DNA of 64,000 nt, taken from contig OX375878.1 of NCBI GenBank assembly GCA_947359465.1, positions 85,844,377 through 85,908,376 on the forward strand, read 5' to 3'. The notes beneath the pieces were generated by a model that saw nothing but the letters and a program-made list of their open reading frames with translations, was not told the origin of the DNA and ran no database searches. How positions within the stretch are numbered: the stretch's first letter is position 1; each line of letters opens with the position of its first letter. This DNA is from Metellina segmentata (lineage: Eukaryota > Arthropoda > Arachnida > Araneae > Tetragnathidae). Of the stretch, positions 20,718 to 31,216 are shown in pieces. Made by a program: the position numbers and the translations under genes.

Positions 20718-21847
20718 CTTTCAAATTAATTTGCGGTCATACTGATCACTTCCCTTCTTCTGGTGTTAATAGTAAAAAGTACTAACTCTTGCTCCATGAT
20801 AAAATTTCCTTTTGATTTGAAAAATAAGACATATATGTAATGTTCGAATTCATCTAAAAATAGTTTGCAAATGTTTTTTGTTTATTTCTATTAGTACCTT
20901 CTTTAGGGATATTTTGGAGTTATTGTTGTATGCTGTTTAAAATAAAGCTCTTTTTCAAAATTTAATTTGCCTATTACAAATGCACATACTTTCTACAAAT
21001 GGTTTAACATGAATCTAATGATTAAAGAATATATTTTGAACAATATATATGTTAAATAAGTTCTTAGTAATACTAATTCAAATGAGAGAAATCAGAAAAA
21101 TTTTACTTTCCATGCAATCCATTGCTTAGTCACAATTTTTCATGCATGGAGCTTACATCTCTACTTCTCCACAAAGGAAATAAATATAGTTTTGATATTG
21201 ATTGTTTAAAAATTTTATTTATGGATTATTGACGCGTATATTTTCTATGAATCGCTAAACAAGACTCCAATAACTGAAGAATTCAACACACACACACTTC
21301 AATGGAAACCTCTCGAAACTCTAGTACTCCTCACAATATGTCTTGCCGATACTTTCGAAATAATAGATACAACCTGTGCTTTATTTGTATTCCTCTCTTC
21401 AAATTGTTATCAAATTTGTTTTAATTAAAATACTTTCCACTACGCCACATTAGGTATTCTGTGGAAATTGTGAAAAGCCCCTTTAAACTTAAAGTTAATT
21501 GTAGAATATTTCCATTCACGTCTAAGAACTCTTCCGGCGGTTTGGTTGCTCTAATTTGCAGTTTTTCATAAAAACTCTAATTATGTTCCTTAGTACTCGT
21601 ACTCATGCACTTTTCAAACAATATTGTAGTTAATTATTTCCAATTTTGTATAGTTGTCCTGTTATATTTCACACGGGATCTGCACATGGTGAGTAAAGGT
21701 TAACAACTACGATGACACTGATTTTTTTAAAGAATAAATCCTCTAAATAATCTGTAGTTGTAAACCGGTTATTTTAAAATAAAATAGGATGTCCTTAATA
21801 GAGTGTTAATCGCGTTCAATGAATTGAATACATACTCAAATATATAT
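20718..21847. other. Unassigned AT-rich sequence
   Basis: No coding signal or transposon terminus recognised before the CCCAGGTAGCAC terminus at 21848. Confidence 0.4.
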
Positions 21848-22316
21848 CCCAGGTAGCACAACAACATTGGCCAACATTCTACCAATATTGACCAATGTTT
21901 TGAATGTCTGTGAATGTCGAATGTCGGAATTACGATATCTGTCGATATTGGCAGATATCGTTTAGTTTTATAAAACGAGGAAGACTGTAAATAACGCTTT
22001 TAATAACATTATAATCATGTAGTAATACTGTAAATAATGACCCCATGTTGTCTTACCCATATTTTTTATAATTTAAATATTACTCAATTTTTCCCGATAT
22101 TGTACCGATATTTGGCGACATTGTGAAAATAATATCCAAAAAACGATGTTAATCTGATGTTGGCCGATATTTAATTTTGAGCTGAAGCTATGCTTGGTCA
22201 CGTGTTCGTTGTTTGGGTTGCCGACCGCCATCATATTATCAAAAATTGACAAGCGAACACGCATGTTACTCTGCATAAAAGTTTTTCTAATTCTTTTTTC
22301 CTTCGGAAAAAAATAA

Positions 22317-23219
22317 TGGCACGTAACGGGTGAGATGCAGCCGCCGAGACCGCGGCGATTTTTCGCCGAATCTTGCAGTGAATAAGAGCAGTCATCCCTA
22401 AAAGTACAAGTCCTATGAGGTAAGGATATTTCTGTACATTATTTTGTAATGTTAATAATATTTAAATACGAATAATTAAACATATTCACTTGTTCCATTG
22501 ATGAAGTTTTAGCCCGTGTTTGTAGTTTGTTACATTGTCAGTATACTATTTTTTAATGTGTAAATATTCATCGTTTACTGTATCAAATTCCCAAGTTACA
22601 TTCGATTTTGTGCAATGCTATTTTCATCTTTTATTGTTATAGATTATTTTGTTTTGGAAAGTAAGTTATTAGTATGTCAGCAGAGTTCTGTTTGCATTAA
22701 TTATTAATATTAGTGGGACATTTTCAAAGTAGGTTTAAATATATTGTTCAAGCATAACATAACATTTAAAAACTTAACTGATTTTTGTTTTATATAAAGA
22801 CTATACCAAATGTTTTTAATATTAAAAAAAAAAATCAATAAATAAATTTGAGATGTGAAGTTTTAAAATTGTGACCATGGGTAAAACTGCTTGTTCTTTT
22901 CAAGTTTTGTGTGATTTGATTAATTTCATTTAAAAAAAAAAACTAACTTTAAAAGGTGAAGTATTGTGAATATTATTCATTCTAAAAAATTAGTTTACAC
23001 CAAATTTTTCTTCTAAAAATTAATAAATCATAAATTTGAGTGTACCAAATATATACTTTTTGTCTTAACTTTTTATCATTTAAGATTTATAACTTTACAA
23101 AAAATTTGCAGCTTATATTCAGTGATAAAACAAAACTATACATAATTTTACTAGCTATTTCTTTCTTTTTAAAGAACATCAGTATGCCATCACTACGACT
23201 GGTTTTTGTTATTGTTCAT
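22317..23219 (+). other. Interior of the unclassified element, no gene recognised
   Basis: A short GC-richer patch at 22317-22400 ends at a splice-donor-like ATGAG|GTAAGG near 22419, but the frame is broken by an early stop. The rest is AT-rich and featureless. Confidence 0.3.
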
Positions 23220-23880
23220 AGGGAAATGAATCTATGCACTAGATGTTAAGACTGTTTTGAATGGTGAACTCGATGAAATCTTATTTAGGGTACAACCCAT
23301 GGGCTACAACGACAACAATAGTCGTGTTTGCAAATTTTTAAAAAATCTTTAAAAACTGAAACAGTGACAGTGGTACACAGGGGTTGACGAGCAGGGGCGA
23401 AGCCCCCTAGTAGTGCTGTATGTTGATGACCTACTGATTGCTGGTTCCTATGAATCAGTGGTCATGGTGGTAATGCAACTTCTAAGTGATGAGTTCGAAA
23501 TGTCCAGGCTTAAGTTGTGAAAGATTTTCTGGGCATATGTATTAAGTTTTCTCAGCAACAACTTTGCTTAGAGGAAAAGGCCTATGTTGAGAAAATTTTA
23601 AATAAATTCAAAATGACTCAGTGTAAACCAGCCGACACTCCTCTTGTGCCTAAAGCGACACCATTGTGTTTCGTGCAAGATGAAACTTTCCATGGACCCA
23701 ATCAGGAATTTGTAGGTGCATTATTGTACCTATCCATGACAACACATCCAGATATTTTATATTCTGTGATAATTTATATTACTGTCTGAGCCAAATTCAA
23801 GAGCAGCCAATAGAAGCTGCCTGGAGGAAGAAATTTTGGCTTTGGCTAAAGCTATGCAGGATGTATTTGTGCTACACAAC
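23220..23880 (+). pseudogene. Ty1/copia reverse transcriptase remnant
   Basis: Pieces in copia order: LDVKTVLNGELDE (about 23240-23276), QPMGYND..SRVCK, a broken LKQ..QW block, then VLYVDDLLIAG (about 23412-23446, catalytic YVDD). Next come VKDFLGICIKFSQQQLCLEE and TPLVPKATPL in the frame at 23517-23789, and an EEEILALAKAMQDV stretch of the RNase H start (about 23825-23865). Roughly 60 residues between the W and the YVDD block are missing, replaced by a 25-bp hairpin with a CTAGT end (23386-23411). Multiple stops and frameshifts. Inactive. Confidence 0.75.
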
Positions 23881-24242
23881 ATTAATTAAGCACATATTTA
23901 AAGCAATAATCAATAAAAAAAATTGTTTTTATTTGCAATTCAATCTGTCATTTTTCAATATTTTTGGTGAAATAAATTTTTACAATATTGGTTATAGTAT
24001 ATGCAAAAGACCTAGCGAGAGATTAAAAAAAAATTTATTTATGAGTTTTCATAAAAAAAAAATATTGTACTCTTTATGTGTTAAATTTCTATAAATATGT
24101 CAAATTTTTTGTTTATTAATTTTTATAAATTTTTCTGAGCTATTCATACAAAAAGTTCTCTCTGTGTCTATCAAATAGTTATTCAAGACCTAAAAAATGT
24201 AAACAGTTTAACTCTAAGTGCATTTATCAAAAAGCCTTAGTA

Positions 24243-24387
24243 CAGGGCTCGAAATACCCGGGTGCACTGTGCACATGAAAATAAAATTGTGCACCTAATT
24301 TTTTCCAGCTAGGCACACCTGTGCACCTAATTTAAAAACTTAGGTGCACAAGGTGCACCTGTATTAAAAAATATATTTCGAGGCCTG
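24243..24387. mobile_element. hAT-type MITE, 145 bp, with perfect target duplication
   Basis: Inverted termini CAGGGCTCGAAAT and ATTTCGAGGCCTG, flanked by the identical 8-bp duplication CCTTAGTA (24235-24242 and 24388-24395). The 8-bp duplication and CAGGG-type ends are diagnostic of hAT. The body is built of repeated GTGCAC palindromes. Confidence 0.85.
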
Positions 24388-24557
24388 CCTTAGTACTTTG
24401 AACTTTGGCAAAATTGCAAAAAACTGATTTTGAGATAATTGTATTTTAAGTACAAAATACAACAAAAGTTAACAACTTATTTTTTGCTAGTGCTATTTTA
24501 TTTTAGTAATTTCTATTACATTAAGACATTTATCAAAACATGAGTTTTTACAGTAAG

Positions 24558-24558
<1 letters not shown>

Positions 24559-24600
<42 letters not shown>
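24559..24600. repeat. (AT)n microsatellite
   Basis: About 20 uninterrupted AT dinucleotides. Confidence 0.9.
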
Positions 24601-24603
<3 letters not shown>

Positions 24604-24796
24604 AAAGCCAGTTTTAATTCTGATGACAACTGACTGATTTGTGATAATTCACTGAAAATTATTCATTTCTTGTTAAATGACCTGAAAAAAATTATTTTAT
24701 TGGATCAGTACTATTTTAAAATAAACCACCACTGAAAAACTGCACCTTCTCTTTTCTACAGCTATTTTTGTTCTGTAAACAAGCCTTTTTTTTGTA

Positions 24797-25047
24797 TTGA
24801 TACGCATGCGACAAAAAAATTTTGTGCTTCAGTCAGTCATTAAGGCCATATTAAATGAAAATAATTGTGCCAGATTAAAACACTTCGATATTAAATTGAA
24901 GTATGCTCATGATATTGTAAAATTATTAAACATTTATATTGTATATGTTGCAACTGAATACCAAATTGCTGATTTGTTTACAAAATCTTAACGTAAACCT
25001 AGACTGAACTAAGACAAAAATGTATGTTAATGTTATTAAGGGAGGGT
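24797..25047 (+). pseudogene. Copia RNase H 3' end and polypurine tract
   Basis: The frame to 24991 contains ENNCARLKHFDIKLKYAHD and VATEYQIADLFTKS, the closing motifs of copia pol (K-H-I-D-x-x-x-H, T-x-x-Q-x-A-D-x-F-T-K). It is followed by a purine tract AAGGGAGGG at about 25037-25045 and then TGTTGAG, a plausible 3' LTR start at 25047. The LTR end was not located and no 5' LTR was found. Confidence 0.7.
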
Positions 25048-25339
25048 GTTGAGAATAATTAATAACTGTAACTCATCTTTGCTTAGCAATCGGGTAACAC
25101 TTGTTCTAATTGTCTACTTCTGTTGTGTCACAGGTTGCTGTTTGTGTTCTTATTCATGACTTGTTGTCATGACTTTATCTGTCAGAGTTGTTTGGAAAAG
25201 CGTTCGCTGGTGCGGCAGTTTGAGATGGCCGAAGAATTCACCCATCGAATAATCTGACTTGTCGAAGGGGTGACTCCGAAGAGTGTACCTGATTGGAATG
25301 TTTGACAGTTCCTAGGGTTTAATCTGTCTTACAATAAAA

Positions 25340-26266
25340 AAAATTATTTAAATTGTGATTTGTGAATTTTTTTAAAACTTATGGAAAATTCTATTTAAAT
25401 GAAATTTGTAAGAACTGTTCATTTTTCTGCCAATATGCAATGTGCCCTTTTTTTTTTTTATTTAACATTTCTAACAATATTGAATTTTTAACAGAAGTTT
25501 CGGGAAGTAATCCATTTTGAGATGAAATCAAAATTATATAAATCTGAATCAGTTCTTAGAATTACATACCATGCAACTGTTTATCAAGCTGTATTGTAAT
25601 ACAGGCATCAGCTTGATGTTTGTATTTATTTTACTGGTTTGAGATATAGATTATACAATTGGCAATAATGAGTTTTAATAGAATTAGATTTCTACAAAAG
25701 AAATGGAACAACAATTTAAAATATGCACTTAATAAAATAAATTAAAATATTAGCTGCTATATATAATATAACTGCTTCCGGCCTCGTAGTGGCCAAAGGA
25801 CAAGTCCTTAGTGCCCGCCATTGGAAGTAGTCCACCATCACTTCCGGCCTTGTAGTTGCCAAGGACAGAAATCCAGTGAACAAAAGAAAGACAGTGATGA
25901 AAGACACGAAGGCAGTGACAACGACAATAACAAATCATTCATAAATCTTTGAAAATAAAAATTCTTTGTCTTTAATGATTGCCATTATTTTAACATTTGC
26001 AATTTTATATGTTAACCCCTTCACCCTAAGTGTTTTTCTTTGTTTGATTGTAAGTAAATAGCATGACTGCCAATCTTCTGGTTTTTATAGCCTTTTTACT
26101 CGGTTTTTCTTGTCTAAAATTATACAACTGTTTTAATGTAACATTTTATGCCAAATGCAATTTGTGTAGAAACAATTTGATGATTTTATAGCTAATTTCA
26201 ACTTGAAAAACTCAACAAAAACCAGAAGATGGGCTGCTATGAAATAGTAAAAGGACAAAATGCTCT
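25340..26266. other. Unassigned sequence
   Basis: No gene recognised. Two similar stretches, 'cttccggcctcgtagtggcc' (25774) and 'cttccggccttgtagttgcc' (25841), form a short direct repeat about 67 bp apart. Confidence 0.35.
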
Positions 26267-26313
26267 CTTGTATCTGTTTCCTGAATTGAGCTATGTCAGG
26301 AAACAGATACAAG
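26267..26313. repeat. Perfect 18-bp inverted repeat (hairpin)
   Basis: CTTGTATCTGTTTCCTGA (26267-26284) and its exact reverse complement (26296-26313) are separated by 11 bases. No T-run follows it. Confidence 0.85.
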
Positions 26314-26635
26314 AATGTCGACAAAGTGTCAATTGAAATGAAATGATTGATAATGAAAGCCGATATAAAAATGTCGGAACACTATACAGGGTGGTCCCGA
26401 ATTCATGGTACAAACTTTAATGGTAGGTACAGGACATTGTAACAATGATTTATTGTATAGGAATGTATAGTCGCAAGTGACGCGGTGAGGCGTAAACAGG
26501 GGAAATAAAAGGAAAGAGAAATGGAGTGATCGGTTGGTATCATTGCCGGTAGAGGGCAGTAGATGTCTAGCCGCTGTTGAACATGATGCATCGCAGTAGG
26601 GAAAAGCGCCATTCACAATTGTGCTGCCGTAGACG

Positions 26636-28135
26636 ATGGGTGACTTTACGTATGCAGAAAAAGCAGACATGCATTACATGTACGGCCGTGCAAATGGTAA
26701 CGGCAGAGCTGCGTTACGAATGTATCGCGCGGAGTATCCTGATCGACGAATGCCGGATCATAGAATTTTTCAACGGTTACATCGTCAACTTTGTGAAACA
26801 GGTGCGTTCGACGTCAACAGACATGGCGCTGGTCGAGTAAGAGCTGTACGCACTCCAAGGCTGGAAGAAAGCATCTTGAACATTGTGGCTGATAGACCCG
26901 AGTCAAGCACAAGAACTGTTGCGCGTGACGTAGGTGTGAGTCATCAGACTGTATGCAGAGTGTTAAACGAAAATCGCTTACACCCCTTCCATTTTCAGAA
27001 AGTACAAGCATTGAATCCGGCAGATTATCCTCGCCGTCTGAACTTCTGCCTGTGGGTGATGCAGCAATGTGCGTTGCAGCCGGATTTCGTAGATTATGTG
27101 CTATTTACAGATGAAGCGACATTTTCACGCGAGGGTGTCTTTAATGCGCACAATTCCCATGTGTGGGCAACCGATAATCCACATGCAACGCGTCGACATG
27201 CGTTTCAACAACGTTTCAGTATTAATGTGTGGGCTGGTATTGTGAACGACTTTTTGATTGGCCCATACTTACTACCCACGCGGCTCACTGGCGGAAGCTA
27301 TCTTATTTTTCTGAAAGAAGTGTTACCACCAGGCCCTGATTTACCATTAGGCCCGTGAGGCACGGGCCTAGGGCCCCCATAATTTAGAGGGCCCCTAAGT
27401 TTCAAAAGTATCTAAAAAGTTTTTAAGTAGTTACATAAATTATTGGGTAGTTACGTAAATGAGCGTTGACTGTTTCCCCCACTATCACATTCTTGTAATT
27501 ACATTAATTATCTAACTATTACGTTTTTAATTGTCATCTGCTTTATTTTGTTTTGTCAAGAGTTATAAGTAATGTCACGATTTTCTCAAACTTTTTGGTG
27601 ACATCTGTGAAACGGTCAACAGTCAAATACGTAAGTACCAATTATTGTTATAAAATTAGTTTTTGTGATGAACAAATAATATAAGGGAGGGGCCCCTTCC
27701 TGCGTGTTGTGCCTACTATACCAAATTTTCTAAATCGGGCCCTGGTTACCACAACTGCTGCATGATGTTCCGATCGCCATTCGTAACCGCATGTGGTTTC
27801 AGCACGATGGGGCGCCAGCACACTTCAGCATTGATGTACGGAATTACCTGAATGCCACGTTTGGTACTCGATGGATTGGGCGTGGTGGACCAGTCCCTTG
27901 GCCACCCCGATCTCCCGATTTATCGAGCCTCGATTACTTTTTATGGGGACATCTAAAGCATCTTGTTTATGAGACTCCAGTTGACTCAGATGAGGATCTC
28001 GTCGCTCGCTTATCTGTAGCTGCTGCAGGTGTGCGTGAAATACCAGGCATCTTTGAACGTGTACGCCAATCGCTCCACCGACGCTGTCAAGCATGTATCG
28101 ATACTGGTGGACGCAATTTTGAACAATTACTGTAA
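26636..28135 (+). pseudogene. DD41D transposase (DUF4817-type N-terminus), disrupted by a MITE
   Basis: The frame opens MGDFTYAEKADMHYMYG, a DUF4817-type start, then a helix-turn-helix (ARDVGVSHQTVCRVLNENRL, about residues 100-119). The first catalytic Asp is in FTDEATF (codon 27110). After the MITE the frame resumes with FQHDGAPAHF (second Asp, 27806-27808) and SSLDYFLWGHLK (third Asp, 27932-27934). Exactly 41 residues separate the second and third Asp, the DD41D signature of the rosa/Visitor-like group. It ends at TAA 28133-28135. Apart from the 415-bp MITE plus its 8-bp duplication, no frameshift or stop is visible in either half. Transposase for its own element; inactive as it stands. Confidence 0.85.
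27330..27744. mobile_element. hAT-type MITE, 415 bp, inside the DD41D transposase
   Basis: Termini CAGGCCCTGATTTA and TAAATCGGGCCCTG, flanked by the perfect 8-bp duplication GTTACCAC (27322-27329 and 27745-27752). It is internally unrelated to the 145-bp MITE at 24243 and has no coding capacity. Confidence 0.9.
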
Positions 28136-28506
28136 ACATGACACTTGTCAACAACGCTTTCAATAAAATCTTTGTTTTTCCTTTCGGCCGTTATTTCCCC
28201 TGTTTTCGCCTCACCGCGTCACTTGCGACTATACATTCCTATACAATAAATCATTGTTACAATGTCCTGTACCTACCATTAAAGTTTGTACCATGAATTC
28301 GGGACCACCCTGTATAAACTGCTATAGAGCTACGGCAAAGGAAAGATATCAAAGTTGTATCGGATTATGTCATAATGTGTTTAATTATGTCGAGCAACGA
28401 CATCATCCGATAAAAAGAGGGGGTTATTATGATATCATTTTTTGTCGGAGCAGATATTATACAATATCTTTTTACGATATCATCTGATATTCTTGTGCCA
28501 CCTGGG

Positions 28507-28940
28507 TATCAGCAGCTTAGCTTACATTTCTGACTGGAATATTTTTCTAAAACTATTTTCTGAATTGAAATCACAAAAATGGTACCTGTACGTGTTTTAT
28601 GTTTGCAATTTTTTTTCAAGCTACCAAGGAGTAAATTTAAAGGGGAAAATGGATTTTAGAATGTCTGATTTGATAATGGATGCCTGTTTAGGTTTTAAAA
28701 AGCCAAGTTGCCCACAATTTTCTATTATGTACTATACAATACAACAGTTACACAAATTGTAATAAAAACATATTTTTAACAATATAAAAGAATATGTTCT
28801 CTTTAATGTTCTAAAATATTGTATTATATAAATATTTTTTTAATGATTAATATTTTTTTAATTTTACAAAATTTAAGATGGTTGTAATCTTGTGTACCCT
28901 CTAAATAAACAATCACATGCCATAAGAAGAAAATTTAATT
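28507..28940. other. Unassigned stretch inside the nested block
   Basis: AT-rich with no recognised coding or mobile sequence. It follows the internal GTGCCACCTGGG terminus directly. Confidence 0.35.
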
Positions 28941-29345
28941 AAAATATCCCAATATTATGTAACAGATATTGAATAATGTTGAAAAAAACATCGAAAAGTA
29001 TCTTAAAAGCTAATATTGAGCAATGATAAAAAACAAACATTGAATGTCAAGAAAACAATATCTATCAATGTCGTAAAACGACATTGGGGCGATGTCGCCA
29101 GAGGGGGGTCATTTTTACGTTGGCCAATGTCGGGAAACGATATTGAGCAATGTCGGAAAACAATATCTATCAATGTCGGTAAACTATATTGACCAATGTC
29201 GGAAAACGACATTGGGGCGATGGCATTTTTACGTTGGCCAATGTCGTAAAACGATATTGGGGCGACGTCGCCAGGGGGGGGGGTACATTTTTACGTTGGC
29301 CAATATCGACGGCAATATTGGCCAATATTTTTTCTCGATATTGGC
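28941..29345. repeat. Subterminal array of short palindromic motifs
   Basis: About a dozen variants of 'caatgtcggaaaacgatattg' core pieces at 25-40-bp spacing. Three contain the larger block 'catttttacgttggccaat' (about 29110, 29225 and 29287). Two almost identical 'ggggcgatgtcgccag'-type hairpins occur (29086-29101, 29260-29275). Likely transposase-binding or structural repeats of the CCCAGGTAGCAC element. Confidence 0.6.
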
Positions 29346-29373
29346 CGACATATATGTGCTACCTGGGATATAT

Positions 29374-30214
29374 GTGTAAACATAACTAAATAACATCTTT
29401 GTACTACACTAATTAAACACAAGAACTTAGCGCATAGGAATTGTAAGTAATCTATTTATATGATGCACAAAAGATGTTCTATTTTTTATTAAATACAGCA
29501 ATAAAATCAAATAAAAAAGGCATGCTATGTTTTCCAACGATTCTTTTTTTCAAATCATATTAAATTTTATCATGAAAAAACGAATACTACACTGCTGAAT
29601 AGCGAACAATCGCCTTTCACAAAGCAAATCCCTTGAGTATAAACGCATGCCTGGTAAAACCGCGAAACAGGCAAAACAGAAGTTATAGAAAACTACAATG
29701 TATAGCCACCAGCCAAAATCATAAAAGGGTATGAAAACTTTTTCTGGACCTTTTATAGCCCGTCGGGCAAAAAGGTTTGAAAAATTCTTTGACAAATTTT
29801 TGTCTTTTCTGATAGGATATCAAAGGTCAAAAAAGGTTTTATTTTTTCCCGACGGGATATAAAAGGCCAAGCTTGACATGAATCTGGACACGGACCATCT
29901 GAGTCACCAATCGCTTGACATGGGGGAAAACAAAAGTAGAGAGTGCATCGGGGTTGGTGCACGTTAAATCTGTAGGTGTCAATTGAATGGGGAAAATACC
30001 GACCTATTTTGATAAAGCCAGTGGCCTCGAATTCAATTTACGATCCAACAAATTAATCCCACAGACGGTGTTCAGATTCTGCGATTGAAGTGGTTAACGT
30101 AATGTTCTTCAAACCAAGATTGACTACTTTTTCATCAGCATTCCTTTTAGAAAACTAGAGTTTCACTGCATCAGTAACCCTTTGCAGCTCAGAGTACATG
30201 TCCCATATGTTCTT
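29374..30214. other. Unassigned sequence with an inverted repeat
   Basis: No gene recognised. 'ccttttatagcccgtcggg' (29748) and 'cccgacgggatataaaagg' (29849) form a 19-bp near-perfect inverted repeat about 82 bases apart. A block with 'caatcgcttgacatg' and 'gtgcacgttaaatctg' (29908-29971) recurs around 31340-31400. Confidence 0.4.
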
Positions 30215-30619
30215 TCAAACTATGGAGACTATGGAGTTCTTTCAAACATGTCACGCGAGGTGTTGTCCTCGGATCTTTCCCTTAAGGGACTGATCCCGGA
30301 CCGTCGTACTAGAGCAACACAACGGGCTATTGACAACGGTCCTGGATCAATCCCTTAAAGGAAAGATCCGAGGACAACACCTCGTAATTTTGAACCACGG
30401 TCAGATGACGAAGCAACATCTGAGCTGGCATCCCACTCTCCAAACTTCCACACCAACCCAACGTGAGGACTTTCGGCCACGACAGATTTAAGGTGCACCA
30501 ACCGCCTCTACACCATACGCTTACTAACATCCATGCCCGGACCCGGATTCGAACCAGGAACCTTCCGATCTAGAGGCTAACACCTTAACCACTATACCGG
30601 TTGGTCGGCTCAAACTATG
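30215..30619 (-). mobile_element. tRNA-SINE with an inverted 3' extension, flanked by 10-bp direct repeats
   Basis: 30302-30611 is a SINE on the minus strand: a tRNA-like head near 30611 with A-box 'tagtggttaagg' and B-box GGTTCGAATCCGG, then the body. The ATTACC tail is missing. Instead about 48 bp of the body follow in the opposite orientation (30254-30301). TCAAACTATG occurs at 30215-30224 and 30610-30619, so the composite may have inserted as one unit. Confidence 0.65.
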
Positions 30620-30887
30620 AGAAGATGTCTCATTGAGACAATTCAGATTTTATTTTCAGGCTTAGAATGTTTATTGCTCACTTTACAAAACATTTCATAG
30701 CAAGGATGATGATTGGAGTGCATGGGGTCATTCACAACCCCTAGTGGGGACTGGTGTACGTTAAATATGTAGAGACGCATGAATCCTATCAATCCGGTGA
30801 GGGTTTCACAATGGTGAACAGTCAAACACCTTCATAGGTTTACGTTCTGTTCATGATGGTATTCACATGATTCATTCTTCCTGGTGG

Positions 30888-31216
30888 TAATGGTAATTTT
30901 TAGTTAACGTCGTACTAGAGCAACACAACGGGCTATTGACGACGGTCCGGGATCAGTCCCTTAAGGGAAAGATCCGAGGACAATACCTCGTAATTTTGAA
31001 CCACGGTCAGATGACGAAGCAACACCTGAGCTGGCTCCCCACTCTCCAAACTTCCACGCCAACCCAACGTGAGGACTTTCGGCCACGACAGATTTAAGGT
31101 GCACCAGCCGCCTCTACACCATACGCTTACAAACATCCATGCCCGGACCCGGATTCGAACCAGGAACCTTCCGATCTAGAGGCTAACACCTTAACCACTA
31201 TACCGGTTGGTCGGCT
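30888..31216 (-). mobile_element. Full-length tRNA-derived SINE with 11-bp target duplication
   Basis: Read on the minus strand: tRNA-like head (A-box TAGTGGTTAAGG, B-box GGTTCGAATCCGG), about 250-bp unrelated body, then a tail of TTAACTAAAAATTACCATTA type. CTTCCTGGTGG flanks it perfectly (30877-30887 and 31217-31227). This is the reference copy for the family in the window (329 bp). The TTACCA-repeat tail points to mobilisation by a LINE that recognises that tail. Confidence 0.85.

Larger units (their letters stand above)
26387..28312 (+). mobile_element. DD41D Tc1/mariner-type transposon with 122-bp inverted repeats
   Basis: Starts CAGGGTGGTCCCGAATTC (26387) and ends with its reverse complement (28312), with TATA outside both ends, consistent with a TA target duplication. 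The inverted repeats match over 122 bases (26387-26508 against 28191-28312) with a single mismatch that I can see. It encodes one transposase, interrupted by a hAT MITE at 27330-27744. The strong conservation of the repeats indicates a relatively recent insertion. Confidence 0.85.
21848..29367. mobile_element. Unclassified transposon with CCCAGGTAGCAC termini, nested with other elements
   Basis: Starts CCCAGGTAGCAC (21848-21859) and ends with the exact reverse complement GTGCTACCTGGG (29356-29367). ATATAT lies directly outside both ends, a possible 6-bp target duplication in low-complexity sequence. A third terminus, GTGCCACCTGGG, lies at 28495-28506, so two overlapping or nested copies are possible. 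Subterminal sequence is rich in short inverted motifs such as caatgtcg, cgatattg and ttggccaa: weak at 21870-22170, dense at 28941-29345. No transposase of its own was identified. The interior is occupied by copia, hAT MITE and DD41D insertions. The superfamily is not recognised. Confidence 0.5.

Noticed and set aside
29003..29389. Open frames rich in NVGK/QCR repeats in the subterminal array
   Set aside because: Generated by the short repeated DNA motifs, present on both strands and not coding.
30540..30611. tRNA-like sequence on the minus strand with A and B boxes
   Set aside because: It occurs repeatedly, always attached to the same SINE body, so it is a SINE head and not a tRNA gene.
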